DNA of 64,000 nucleotides from Gallionellales bacterium 39-52-133. Its GTDB lineage: Bacteria > Pseudomonadota > Gammaproteobacteria > Burkholderiales > Gallionellaceae. Location of the stretch: contig NCJL01000002.1 in assembly GCA_002278935.1 (NCBI GenBank), positions 1-64,000 of the forward strand, in the 5' to 3' direction. The position numbers and the translations under genes are program-made. The notes under the pieces were generated by a model. It had not been told where the DNA came from. It made no database searches and saw only the letters and a list, made by a program, of their open reading frames with translations. Positions 47,435-55,350 of the stretch are shown here, in pieces; the first letter of the stretch is position 1; each line of letters begins with the position of its first letter.

Positions 47435-48085
47435 ATGAAAATTGAGTTAAAGTTAAATGAAGTAATTATGCTGGTTATTGTGTTGCTGCTGAGTATCACG
47501 GCAAATTTGCCAGACAGCTTTATCGGCCAGTTTGTCAACAGGGATATTTTGTTGAGTGTGCTGGCAACGGTCATTATCATTGCATTGTTCCGTTACCTGC
47601 GCTGGATGCTGTTCCTGATTGTTACGGTTCTTGCGCTGGGTGCCAATTTGCCAGAGCAGTTGGCTGCCGTAGTTAATGTGGATCCCATTATCATGGTTGC
47701 CACACTGGTGGTACTGGTATTTATCTCGCTGCTGAATCATGTATTTAAACTGCTGCCAACTGACGCAGTCGCAAACCGGTCCGATAGCAGCCAATCTCGC
47801 AAGGCAATTCTGGAGGCCGTGAAGACGGGTAATCTGAGCAAGCTTAAACATCTGCTTACCATGAATGTGGAAGTAGATTTTTTGCAGGATGGAACATCAC
47901 CGGCCCATATTGTTGCCGAGCAGGGCAATAACGAGATGATGCAGGAACTTATTAATTATGGTGTGAATTTAAATGTCATCAATAAAGATGGACTGACACC
48001 GATGGAAATTGCAATGGCGTATGGATTCAAACACACGGTAGAAATGTTGAAGTCTTCAGGTGAAGTTGATCTCAAGCTCGCATAG
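47435..48085 (+). CDS. Membrane protein with C-terminal ankyrin repeats
   Basis: 216 residues. Three hydrophobic segments at about 11-30, 38-75 and 83-104 are followed by a cytosolic tail with two to three ankyrin repeats (AVKTGNLSKLKHLLTMNVEVDF, TSPAHIVAEQGNNEMMQELINYGVNLNV, DGLTPMEIAMAYGFKHTVEML). It is a likely scaffold at the membrane; partners are unknown. It follows moaC by 161 bases and precedes selD by 177, without visible regulatory ties to either. Confidence 0.78.
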   Translation: MKIELKLNEVIMLVIVLLLSITANLPDSFIGQFVNRDILLSVLATVIIIALFRYLRWMLFLIVTVLALGANLPEQLAAVVNVDPIIMVATLVVLVFISLLNHVFKLLPTDAVANRSDSSQSRKAILEAVKTGNLSKLKHLLTMNVEVDFLQDGTSPAHIVAEQGNNEMMQELINYGVNLNVINKDGLTPMEIAMAYGFKHTVEMLKSSGEVDLKLA

Positions 48086-48262
48086 CAATAATAAGCGAAT
48101 ATTCAGAGTGGAATCGTCTATTCTGATTAGTGCCCACTAAGCGTTTTATGCAAAGTCCACAATACAACTTCCATCTCCGCTGGTAAATGCCGGTCGGGTC
48201 TAACCATGGAATTCATGCTCTTCATTGCATGTAATCTGTAGCCAGAGTAAATAAAGGCAAGT

Positions 48263-49312
48263 ATGAACAAGCAGCAAATTAAACTGACATCGTTTTCGCA
48301 TGGCGGCGGCTGCGGCTGCAAAATTGCACCGGGCATACTTGCCGAAATTCTGAAGAGCTCAACCGGCTTTCCGGTACCCAAGGAATTGATGGTCGGTATT
48401 GAAACTTCGGACGATGCCGCGGTATATAAACTCAACGATGAACAGGCGCTGATTGCGACGACGGATTTCTTTATGCCGATCGTCGATGACCCGTATGACT
48501 TTGGCCGCATTGCGGCGACCAATGCGATTTCCGATGTCTATGCGATGGGTGGCACACCCATCATGGCGCTGGCGCTGGTGGGTATGCCGATCAACAAATT
48601 GCCGGTCGAAATTATCGGCAAAATACTTCAGGGCGGGGAATCGATTTGTGCCGAAGCAGGCATTCCTATAGGCGGAGGCCACACCATCGATTCGGTTGAG
48701 CCAATATATGGCCTCGTGGTCATGGGCCTGGTGCATCCTTCCCGGGTCAAGCGCAATGCAGGTGCCAGAGCGGGCGATAAACTGATACTCGGCAAGCCGC
48801 TGGGGGTGGGCGTGCTATCGGCAGCCCTGAAGAAAGATCTGCTTGATGCAGATGGCTACGCAACGATGATCGCCAGCACAACCAAACTCAACAAGCCCGG
48901 CATCGCCCTGTCCAGCATGCCGGGTGTGCATGCCATGACGGATGTAACCGGTTTTGGCTTGCTGGGGCACACGCTGGAAATGGCGCGCGGTGCGGGCTTA
49001 ACGGTGAAACTGGAAATGGCCAATATTCCGTTGTTGCCGAATGTATTTCAACTGGCCAGCAATGGCAGCGTCACCGGCGCTTCGGAGCGCAACTGGGCGG
49101 GTTACGGCCACGATGTTGTATTGGGAAAAGATATCTCCCCGGTTCAGAAAACGCTGCTGACCGATCCGCAAACATCAGGCGGCTTGCTGGTGTCGTGCGA
49201 CCCCTCGGCAGTTGATGAAATTCTTGCACTGTTTGTACGTGAAGGGTTTGCGCATGCAGCCGTGATAGGAGAAATGGTTGCCGGGCAGGCGAAAGTTGAA
49301 GTGACAGCCTAG
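48263..49312 (+). CDS. selD: Selenide, water dikinase
   Basis: Makes selenophosphate from selenide and ATP for selenocysteine and/or 2-selenouridine in tRNA. 349 residues. The glycine-rich N-terminus FSHGGGCGCK holds the catalytic Cys17 (as Cys, not Sec), followed by TSDDAAVYKL, TTDFFMPIVDDPYDFGRIAATNAISD, GGGHTIDSVEPIYGL and MTDVTGFGLLGHTLEMA, DPQTSGGLL. AAGG lies before the ATG. selA, selB and tRNA-Sec are not in the window. It converges with mog, leaving only 4 bases between the stop codons. Confidence 0.97.
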   Translation: MNKQQIKLTSFSHGGGCGCKIAPGILAEILKSSTGFPVPKELMVGIETSDDAAVYKLNDEQALIATTDFFMPIVDDPYDFGRIAATNAISDVYAMGGTPIMALALVGMPINKLPVEIIGKILQGGESICAEAGIPIGGGHTIDSVEPIYGLVVMGLVHPSRVKRNAGARAGDKLILGKPLGVGVLSAALKKDLLDADGYATMIASTTKLNKPGIALSSMPGVHAMTDVTGFGLLGHTLEMARGAGLTVKLEMANIPLLPNVFQLASNGSVTGASERNWAGYGHDVVLGKDISPVQKTLLTDPQTSGGLLVSCDPSAVDEILALFVREGFAHAAVIGEMVAGQAKVEVTA

Positions 49313-49316
49313 TTGT

Positions 49317-49880
49317 CTATTTGGGCCGTTGTGCAGATTTTGGACGGAAAGCGGTAATGACTTCCGTGTTGGTTTCAATATACGGGCCGCCTATCAAGTC
49401 CACGCAGTAAGGCACTGCCGCAAAAATTCCATCCAGTGTTTCCTTGATGGCCTTGGGTTGGCCCGGCAGATTGATAATCAAACATTGTCCACGCACTACA
49501 CCTACCTGGCGCGAGAGTATCGCGGTGGGTACATACTTCAGGCTGACCGCACGCATTTGTTCGCCGAAACCGGGCAACACTTTGTGGGCTACTGCCAGTG
49601 TGGCCTCCGGGGTGACATCGCGCGGCGCCGGGCCGGTGCCGCCGGTGGTGAGGATCAGGTGGCAGCCTTCATCGTCGGCCAGCTCGATCAGGTTTGCTTC
49701 AATAATAGGCTGCTCATCGGGTATCAGCCGCGTGATGGCCTGCCACGGGCTGCTCAGCGCGTGAGTGAACCAGTCCTGCAATGCGGGCAGACCGGCATCC
49801 TGATAAACGCCTGTGCTGGCTCTGTCGCTAATCGAAACGAGGCCGATGATCAGTTTGTTTGCTTGAAGTTTTTCAGTCAT
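49317..49880 (-). CDS. mog: Molybdopterin adenylyltransferase
   Basis: Adenylates molybdopterin before molybdate insertion. 187 residues. The MoCF fold shows IGLVSISDRASTGVYQDAG, then HLILTTGGTGPAPRDVTPEAT, the typical TTGGTG substrate loop, and INLPGQPKAIKETLDGIFAAVPYCVDLIGG. Members of this group are named mog or mogA. It is the seventh molybdenum-cofactor gene in 6 kb; moeA and the molybdate transporter are absent. Confidence 0.94.
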   Translation of the reverse strand: MTEKLQANKLIIGLVSISDRASTGVYQDAGLPALQDWFTHALSSPWQAITRLIPDEQPIIEANLIELADDEGCHLILTTGGTGPAPRDVTPEATLAVAHKVLPGFGEQMRAVSLKYVPTAILSRQVGVVRGQCLIINLPGQPKAIKETLDGIFAAVPYCVDLIGGPYIETNTEVITAFRPKSAQRPK

Positions 49881-49915
49881 GATTTATTAATTTTCAGGCT
49901 TAAATAAAAGAGTGA

Positions 49916-50038
49916 TATCCACAGATTGTGCAAGATTAAACAGAGATTAATCGAGATGAGCTTGATCGCCATTTGCGTGCGGTATTAAATATCAGTAGCC
50001 GTTTTAAAATCTGTGTGAATCTGCGAAATCTGTGGATA
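49916..50038. repeat. Interspersed inverted repeat, second copy of the CACAGATT family
   Basis: TATCCACAGATT (49916-49927) is complementary to AATCTGTGGATA (50027-50038), with further AGATTAA/TTAATCT-like pairing inside. It fills the gap before mog and after the FAD oxidase. Confidence 0.75.
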
Positions 50039-50053
50039 AATGTTTTTCCTGAT

Positions 50054-51472
50054 TTAAAGAACCTTGCCCGGATTCATCAGTCCCTTTGGATCTAGTGTGT
50101 GCTTGATGTTGCGCATCAGTTCCAGCTCCAGTGCATTTTTATAGCGGCGGATTTCTTCGCGTTTGAGCTGACCCAGGCCGTGTTCGGCGCTGATACTGCC
50201 ATTGAGCTGGATAACGATGTCATACACGATGCGGTTTACTATTTTGCTGTTGGCAAGGAAGGGTGCGTTTTTTACCGGCTCCGCCATCGAGGCATTGTAG
50301 TGGATGTTGCCGTCACCGATGTGGCCAAAGGCGACGATGCGCACACCGGGGAATTCCCGTTTTAAAGCGGCATCGGCCAGGTCTATAAATGCGGGTACAT
50401 TGCTGATGGGCACCGAGACATCGTGCTTGATACTGATGCCGTCAATTTTTTGTGCGTCGCTGATGAATTTGCGCAGGTTCCACCATTTAGCCGCCTGCTC
50501 TTTGCTGTCGGTGACCAGATATTCGGTGATGCCTTCGGCAAAGCTGTTCAGTGCGCCGCGCAATGCTGCTTCCAACGGTACCTCCAGCACGTCGGAAAGC
50601 TCGGTGATCACCATCCATGGGTGCGTCTGTTGAAACGGCTCAGCGGTATCCGGAAAGTGCTGCAATACCAGATCCAGGCAGGGGCGAGCGATGATTTCAA
50701 AGGCGCTGATACGGTCGCCACAGCTTGCACGCAGGTGTGCGAGCAGTGCGACAGCCGCTGCCGGATCGCGCACCGCGATACAGGCGGTTGCCTGTGATAC
50801 AGGTCGCGGGAATAATTTAAGAACCGCAGCAGTAATAATGCCCAGCGTGCCTTCGGCACCAATAAATAAATGCTTGAGGTCGTACCCCGTATTGTCTTTG
50901 CGCAGACTGCGCAGGCCATTCCAGATGCGCCCATCCGGCAGCACGACTTCGAGGCCGAGCACCAGATCGCGCATATTGCCGTAACGCAACACGCCTATAC
51001 CACCCGCATTGGTGGAAAGATTCCCGCCAATTTCACACCAGGTATCGATGGCGGTGAGGCTGAGTGGAAACAGGCGATTATTTTCTGCTGCGATTTCGCG
51101 CACCTGGGCGAGGGTGCAGCCCGCTTCAACCGTCATGGTGTAATTGACTGCGTCGAAAGCGCGTATGCCCTTCATGCGCGACAGGTTAAGCACGATTTGA
51201 TGTTCGTACAGCTTGCGGTCAATATCGGGCAGCGGAACTGAAGCGCCGCACAGGCTGGTATTGCCGCCCTGCGGTATAACGGCCGTGCGCTGTGAGGCGC
51301 ACAGCGCTACCACCGCACTGACTTGTTGTGTGGTGGACGGCAGAACCACCGCCAACGCGGAGCCGGTGTAATTGCCGCGCTTGTCCTTGTAGTAAGGTGC
51401 GGCAAACATCCCTGTCAGTACATGATCTGCACCAACCAGTTGTTGAAATCCTTCAATCAGTTTTGAGGACAA
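50054..51472 (-). CDS. FAD-linked oxidase of the D-lactate/D-2-hydroxyglutarate/glycolate dehydrogenase family
   Basis: 472 residues. The N-terminal PCMH-type FAD domain shows PQGGNTSLCGASVP, LSLTAIDTWCEIGGNLSTNAGGIGVLRYGNMRD and GLRSLRKDNTGYDLKHLFIGAEGTLGII. The C-terminal FAD-oxidase cap has the metal- and substrate-site segments FGHIGDGNIHYN and GSISAEHGLGQLKREEI. Substrate is a 2-hydroxy acid, not resolvable by eye. It lies 18 bases downstream of cytochrome c1 and may share its transcript, so its electrons could enter the quinone or cytochrome chain. Confidence 0.88.
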   Translation of the reverse strand: MSSKLIEGFQQLVGADHVLTGMFAAPYYKDKRGNYTGSALAVVLPSTTQQVSAVVALCASQRTAVIPQGGNTSLCGASVPLPDIDRKLYEHQIVLNLSRMKGIRAFDAVNYTMTVEAGCTLAQVREIAAENNRLFPLSLTAIDTWCEIGGNLSTNAGGIGVLRYGNMRDLVLGLEVVLPDGRIWNGLRSLRKDNTGYDLKHLFIGAEGTLGIITAAVLKLFPRPVSQATACIAVRDPAAAVALLAHLRASCGDRISAFEIIARPCLDLVLQHFPDTAEPFQQTHPWMVITELSDVLEVPLEAALRGALNSFAEGITEYLVTDSKEQAAKWWNLRKFISDAQKIDGISIKHDVSVPISNVPAFIDLADAALKREFPGVRIVAFGHIGDGNIHYNASMAEPVKNAPFLANSKIVNRIVYDIVIQLNGSISAEHGLGQLKREEIRRYKNALELELMRNIKHTLDPKGLMNPGKVL

Positions 51473-51490
51473 GCCGGTTATACCTATCGT

Positions 51491-52144
51491 TTATTTCTGT
51501 TCAAGTCTGCGCCAAATCTGGACTTTCCACAGGTACAACAAGACAGTCAGCAGCAATAAATAGGCGATGACGTATATGCCCAATTGCTTGCGTTCCGCTG
51601 CATGCGGATCCGAAGCCCAGTTCAGGAATGCAGTCATTTCCTTGGCTCGTGTTGAGATTTCAGTGCGCTGTTTCACATCCGTGGTTGTTGAGATAGCCAG
51701 GATATCCGGCATGCGTGTGCCGGGATAAATGCGGTTCTGTGTTTCACCCTTGTCATTGACATAGTAGCCCATCAGGTAGGAGTACAAATAATGCTCCCCA
51801 CCGTCACGCGCAATGGCCATCAGGCTCAGGTCCGGTGGAACAATCCCGCCAAATGCGGCAGCTGCTGATTCGGGTGGCATCTGTGCGAGGATGCGCGAGG
51901 TAACCGGATTGCTGGCACGCCAGGAATCCACTGTTGCAGAATCGACGCCCAGTGCAAGCAGTTCGTTGTAGCGAATGTACTTGATTGCATGGCATGACAC
52001 GCAGCCGTTTATCACGTGATCTGCACCGCGCAATATGGACGCGCGATCAGTGGGAATCTTTTCCCGATTCAGTTCAACTTCAGACGCGCTTGCTACAGCA
52101 GAGTATGTAAACAATAACAGGGAAAGGATCAATCGCTTGTTCAT
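51491..52144 (-). CDS. petC: Cytochrome c1 of the bc1 complex
   Basis: 217 residues with a signal peptide (1-20) and one haem motif CVSCH (48-52). The conserved loop GIVPPDLSLMA, YLYSYLMGYY, and the haem-ligand region PGTRMPDIL are present. One C-terminal membrane anchor at about 188-207. It is the third gene of Rieske-cytochrome b-cytochrome c1, in the normal order on the minus strand. The gap from cytochrome b is 91 bases. Confidence 0.93.
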   Translation of the reverse strand: MNKRLILSLLLFTYSAVASASEVELNREKIPTDRASILRGADHVINGCVSCHAIKYIRYNELLALGVDSATVDSWRASNPVTSRILAQMPPESAAAAFGGIVPPDLSLMAIARDGGEHYLYSYLMGYYVNDKGETQNRIYPGTRMPDILAISTTTDVKQRTEISTRAKEMTAFLNWASDPHAAERKQLGIYVIAYLLLLTVLLYLWKVQIWRRLEQK

Positions 52145-52235
52145 TTATTTCACCTATAAGCTGAGAATATTTATATGCAGGGTGTTGGCCGGAGGCATGC
52201 AGGGTGGCGCTGCCTCCGGTTCAAACGCATGCTGT

Positions 52236-53489
52236 TCAGTTATGACGACGCTCTTTGCGTTGTCGACGTTCAGCTTTCAGGGCTTCTTCGTCTTTGATTA
52301 ATGTTTCCAGCTCTGGCGGCAAGCCGTGAGCACGCAAGTATTTTTCCTCCTTCATGGAAATCCAGGGTAACAGCAGGAATACAGAGAAGTAGACTATGGT
52401 GGCGAACTGTCCCAGCAAGGCTGTGCTTTGCGTTACTGGCTTGGCGCCCACATATCCAAGCACGAATATGTTCAGGATAAACAGGTAGAACATCGCGCGG
52501 TAGGCGGGGCGATAGCGCGAGCCACCCGGAATTTTTGAACGGTCAAGGAAGGGCATGGCTGCAAAAATCAGCACAGACAAAGCCATGGCCACCACGCCGC
52601 CGGCAAGGTCGGGCACGGAACGTAAGATTGCATAGAATGGCAGGAAATACCATTCTGGAACGATATGCGCAGGTGTCTGCAGGGGGTTGGCGGGGACATT
52701 ATTGGCGGCTTCAATCAGCGTATTGGGCAGGAAAAATACAAATATGCTGAACACAATCAGGTACACGCCCAGACCAAATAAATCCTTGATGGTGAAATAG
52801 GGATGGAAGGGAATGTTATCTTTTGCAGCAAGGTTGATGCCTGAGGGGTTGCTGCTTTTCACCGTGTGCAAAGCGACCAGATGTACCATGACCGCGGCGA
52901 CAATAATAAACGGGAACAGATAGTGCAGCGCATAGAAGCGGGTCAGCGTTGCATCGCCCACCTGGAAATCGCCACGCAGCCACACAACAACGTAATCGCC
53001 TATAAAGGGGGTGGCGCGGAACAGGTTGGTAATGACCGCAGCACCCCAATAGGACATTTGACCCCATGGCAGCAGGTAGCCCATAAACGCGGTAGCCATC
53101 AGCAGTAACAACAGACCCTGGCCAGTCCACCACATCAGCTCTCGCGGCGCCCGGTAAGAGCCGTAATACAGGGTGCGCGCCATGTGGATATAGATCACCG
53201 CAAAGAAAGCCGATGCGCCGGATGAATGAATAAATCTTAGCAGCCAGCCGTAATTCACATCACGCATGATGTGCTGGATGGAATCAAAGGCCATGCCGAT
53301 GTCGGCCTTGTAATGCATGGCGAGAAAGATGCCTGTGATAATTTGCAATACCAGGGCAATGCCTGCCAGTGAACCAAAGTTCCACCAGTAGCTCAGATTG
53401 CGAGGAGTGGGATATTCGACGACAGAGTGTTTGACAAAGCTGGTAAGCGGAAAGCGCAGATCTATCCACGCAAGCGTGCGTTTGAACAT
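52236..53489 (-). CDS. petB: Cytochrome b of the bc1 complex
   Basis: 417 residues from the ATG at 53489, which has GGAG 7 bases upstream; an earlier start at 53501 is less likely. Eight membrane helices. The four haem-ligating histidines lie in helices II and IV (FIHSSGASAFFAVIYIHMAR, and HYLFPFIIVAAVMVHLVALH). The Qo site has the family PEWY (HIVPEWYFLPFYAILRSVPD). The C-terminal tail is rich in charge (EEALKAERRQRKERRHN). Belongs to the petABC operon. Confidence 0.97.
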   Translation of the reverse strand: MFKRTLAWIDLRFPLTSFVKHSVVEYPTPRNLSYWWNFGSLAGIALVLQIITGIFLAMHYKADIGMAFDSIQHIMRDVNYGWLLRFIHSSGASAFFAVIYIHMARTLYYGSYRAPRELMWWTGQGLLLLLMATAFMGYLLPWGQMSYWGAAVITNLFRATPFIGDYVVVWLRGDFQVGDATLTRFYALHYLFPFIIVAAVMVHLVALHTVKSSNPSGINLAAKDNIPFHPYFTIKDLFGLGVYLIVFSIFVFFLPNTLIEAANNVPANPLQTPAHIVPEWYFLPFYAILRSVPDLAGGVVAMALSVLIFAAMPFLDRSKIPGGSRYRPAYRAMFYLFILNIFVLGYVGAKPVTQSTALLGQFATIVYFSVFLLLPWISMKEEKYLRAHGLPPELETLIKDEEALKAERRQRKERRHN

Positions 53490-53506
53490 ATTAGTCTCCA
53501 AAAGAA

Positions 53507-54013
53507 TTAACCGATAAGGATTTTATCGTCGCTTACAAATTTGTAGGGCGGTACTTCCAGATTCTTTGGCGCGGGCCCCTGAAGAATTCGCCCGCTATCG
53601 TCGTAGGTGCTGCCGTGGCAAGCGCAAAGCCAGCCTTCAGGGCTACGGTTGGGAACGCAGCCCAGATGCGTGCAGATGCCAACGACAACCAGCCACTTCG
53701 GATTTTGCACACGCTTTTCATCGGGTTCAGGATCTTTCAGGCTGTGCGTTGCCTGTACTTTGCTGATTTCTTCGGGTGTACGGTGAACAATAAAGACCGG
53801 TTTACCCTGCCAGGATACGGTGTGTGTCCCGCCAGCCGGAATGTGGGAAAGATCAACTTCAGTCGTGCCATTTGCAAGCACATCCATGCTCGGATTCATG
53901 CTGTGTATAAATGGCCAGCTTGCTGCTGCTGCACCACCTGCCCCCACAACGGTTGTTATTGCGCCCAGAAAATTTCGACGTTGCGGGTTGTCTACACTAT
54001 CCGATCCAGACAT
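53507..54013 (-). CDS. petA: Rieske iron-sulfur protein of the bc1 complex
   Basis: 168 residues. A Tat-type signal/anchor (NPQRRNFLGAITTVVGAGGAAAASWPF) is followed by the Rieske domain. The 2Fe-2S ligands are in CTHLGC and CACHGS; in the common form the second is CPCHGS, so Ala replaces Pro here. A final PAPKNLEVPPYKF is typical. The start is 97 bases from a copy of the IHF-like motif. Confidence 0.94.
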   Translation of the reverse strand: MSGSDSVDNPQRRNFLGAITTVVGAGGAAAASWPFIHSMNPSMDVLANGTTEVDLSHIPAGGTHTVSWQGKPVFIVHRTPEEISKVQATHSLKDPEPDEKRVQNPKWLVVVGICTHLGCVPNRSPEGWLCACHGSTYDDSGRILQGPAPKNLEVPPYKFVSDDKILIG

Positions 54014-54109
54014 GGTTACCTCCTTAGAAAAATTGAAGTTAATGATGATTCATTTATTTGCTTTACACTTTAAGAATGAATCAAGTCAAAGAACCCTGGT
54101 TGATAAAAT

Positions 54110-54124
54110 ATTCAATATAATCAA
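54110..54124 (+). repeat. Copy 7 of the ATTCAATATAATCAA motif (exact), upstream of petA
   Basis: Exact 15-base copy followed by ATACTTG, giving AATCAAATACTTG, a match to WATCAANNNNTTR. It lies 97-111 bases upstream of the petA start codon in the 215-base gap, i.e. in the likely promoter zone. Confidence 0.8.
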
Positions 54125-54228
54125 ATACTTGCATAATTTCAATATTAACTTGTTCCAGAATTCGATTTCTGTTTTATGCCTTTATCCAAATGCTTGCATG
54201 CCGAGAGCAACATCTGGAATATTAATTG

Positions 54229-55200
54229 TTATTTCTTGGGGGGTGTGACTGTTCTTTGCAGCGCATTACGGATAGCCTCGGGTGCTTCCATGATATTCAT
54301 AAAGCTATTGCCGCCCATCATTTTAAGATTGGGGAAGCTGATGGCGATACGGAAACGGGCGTAAAGCGCATAAACTTTTTTATCGGAAACCAGAATTTCG
54401 TAGGGCAGGTGCGCAGTAGATTTGATGTCGCTAAAATCGATTACGCTCATGATGTACTGATCGGCCTCGGGTGCGCCGGTCATCAGGGTTTCTACCTGAT
54501 CATCGTGGCCAGGAACGGCTTCCTTGGTGATCTTTGTGGCACCAGGCTTGCCGGCCATGGCGACACCAAATAATGCTTCTTTTTTGCCGGGAATGTCTAC
54601 GCGGAATACTTTGCTGACTCCCTCCGTCCCAGCTGCCAGGCCGGCTTCAACTGCGGCTATTGCATCCTCATGACTTGCAAATTCCGCCAGTACGCTGGGC
54701 TCATCAAAGTACTCCATGCCAAACATATAATGGTAATTGCGCGCCTTCTTGGCAGTAATGCCTTTTGAGCCGAACTCTTCTACCTTGCCCAGGGACTTTT
54801 CAAGCTTTGCGGCAACTTCCTTCAAGTCTCCTTTCATGCGATATACATGAGACATGTATACCGGATTGGTGTAACTGACCTGTATTTCGGATTTCACCTT
54901 TGTGATCGCAATACGTTGCGCGGCACCGAAGCCACCCATATCTGATTCGGCCGCATTTTTCTTTAACTCATCGCTGGTCACGATCAGGATCGTTGCGGCA
55001 GGGTAGGGAGAGTATGAACCGACAACAGTAAAGCCGTTGGCGGTGAGCGCAGCTTTAGCAGCCTCCACCTTTGGGGACATACTTCCCGGCCCTTTTGATG
55101 CGAGCACAAATGGCTTCAGCAGCTCATTATCGGCTAGTGCAGCTGTGCTCAAGCTGAATAAAGCCAGTACGGCCAGTAGCATTACTTTTATTGTTTTCAT
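54229..55200 (-). CDS. Exported protein of unknown function downstream of the dsr/cysG genes
   Basis: 323 residues from the ATG at 55200, which has AGGGAAG upstream. A signal peptide (about 1-23, ending TAALA) indicates the periplasm. No cysteine, haem motif or membrane helix is present in the mature part. It reads ASKGPGSMSPKVEAAKAAL, GFTVVGSYSPYPAATILIVTSDELK, and later SYTNPVYMSHVY and PYEILVSDKKVYALYARFRI. The first half recalls DUF302-type alternating strands, but I cannot claim membership. It follows cysG by 150 bases on the same strand, so a role in sulfur oxidation is plausible but unproven. Confidence 0.6.
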   Translation of the reverse strand: MKTIKVMLLAVLALFSLSTAALADNELLKPFVLASKGPGSMSPKVEAAKAALTANGFTVVGSYSPYPAATILIVTSDELKKNAAESDMGGFGAAQRIAITKVKSEIQVSYTNPVYMSHVYRMKGDLKEVAAKLEKSLGKVEEFGSKGITAKKARNYHYMFGMEYFDEPSVLAEFASHEDAIAAVEAGLAAGTEGVSKVFRVDIPGKKEALFGVAMAGKPGATKITKEAVPGHDDQVETLMTGAPEADQYIMSVIDFSDIKSTAHLPYEILVSDKKVYALYARFRIAISFPNLKMMGGNSFMNIMEAPEAIRNALQRTVTPPKK

Positions 55201-55350
55201 TGTCACTTCCCTATCATAAGTAGTTGATAAACGTACCCGTGTTTAACTGCTTCAGCTTTTTAAGCTTTCTTATTGTAAAAATATACTGCAAAACAATCAG
55301 AGCTCTATTGCGTATTGTTCTGTAAGTGAGGGTCAATTGTGTATTGAAAA

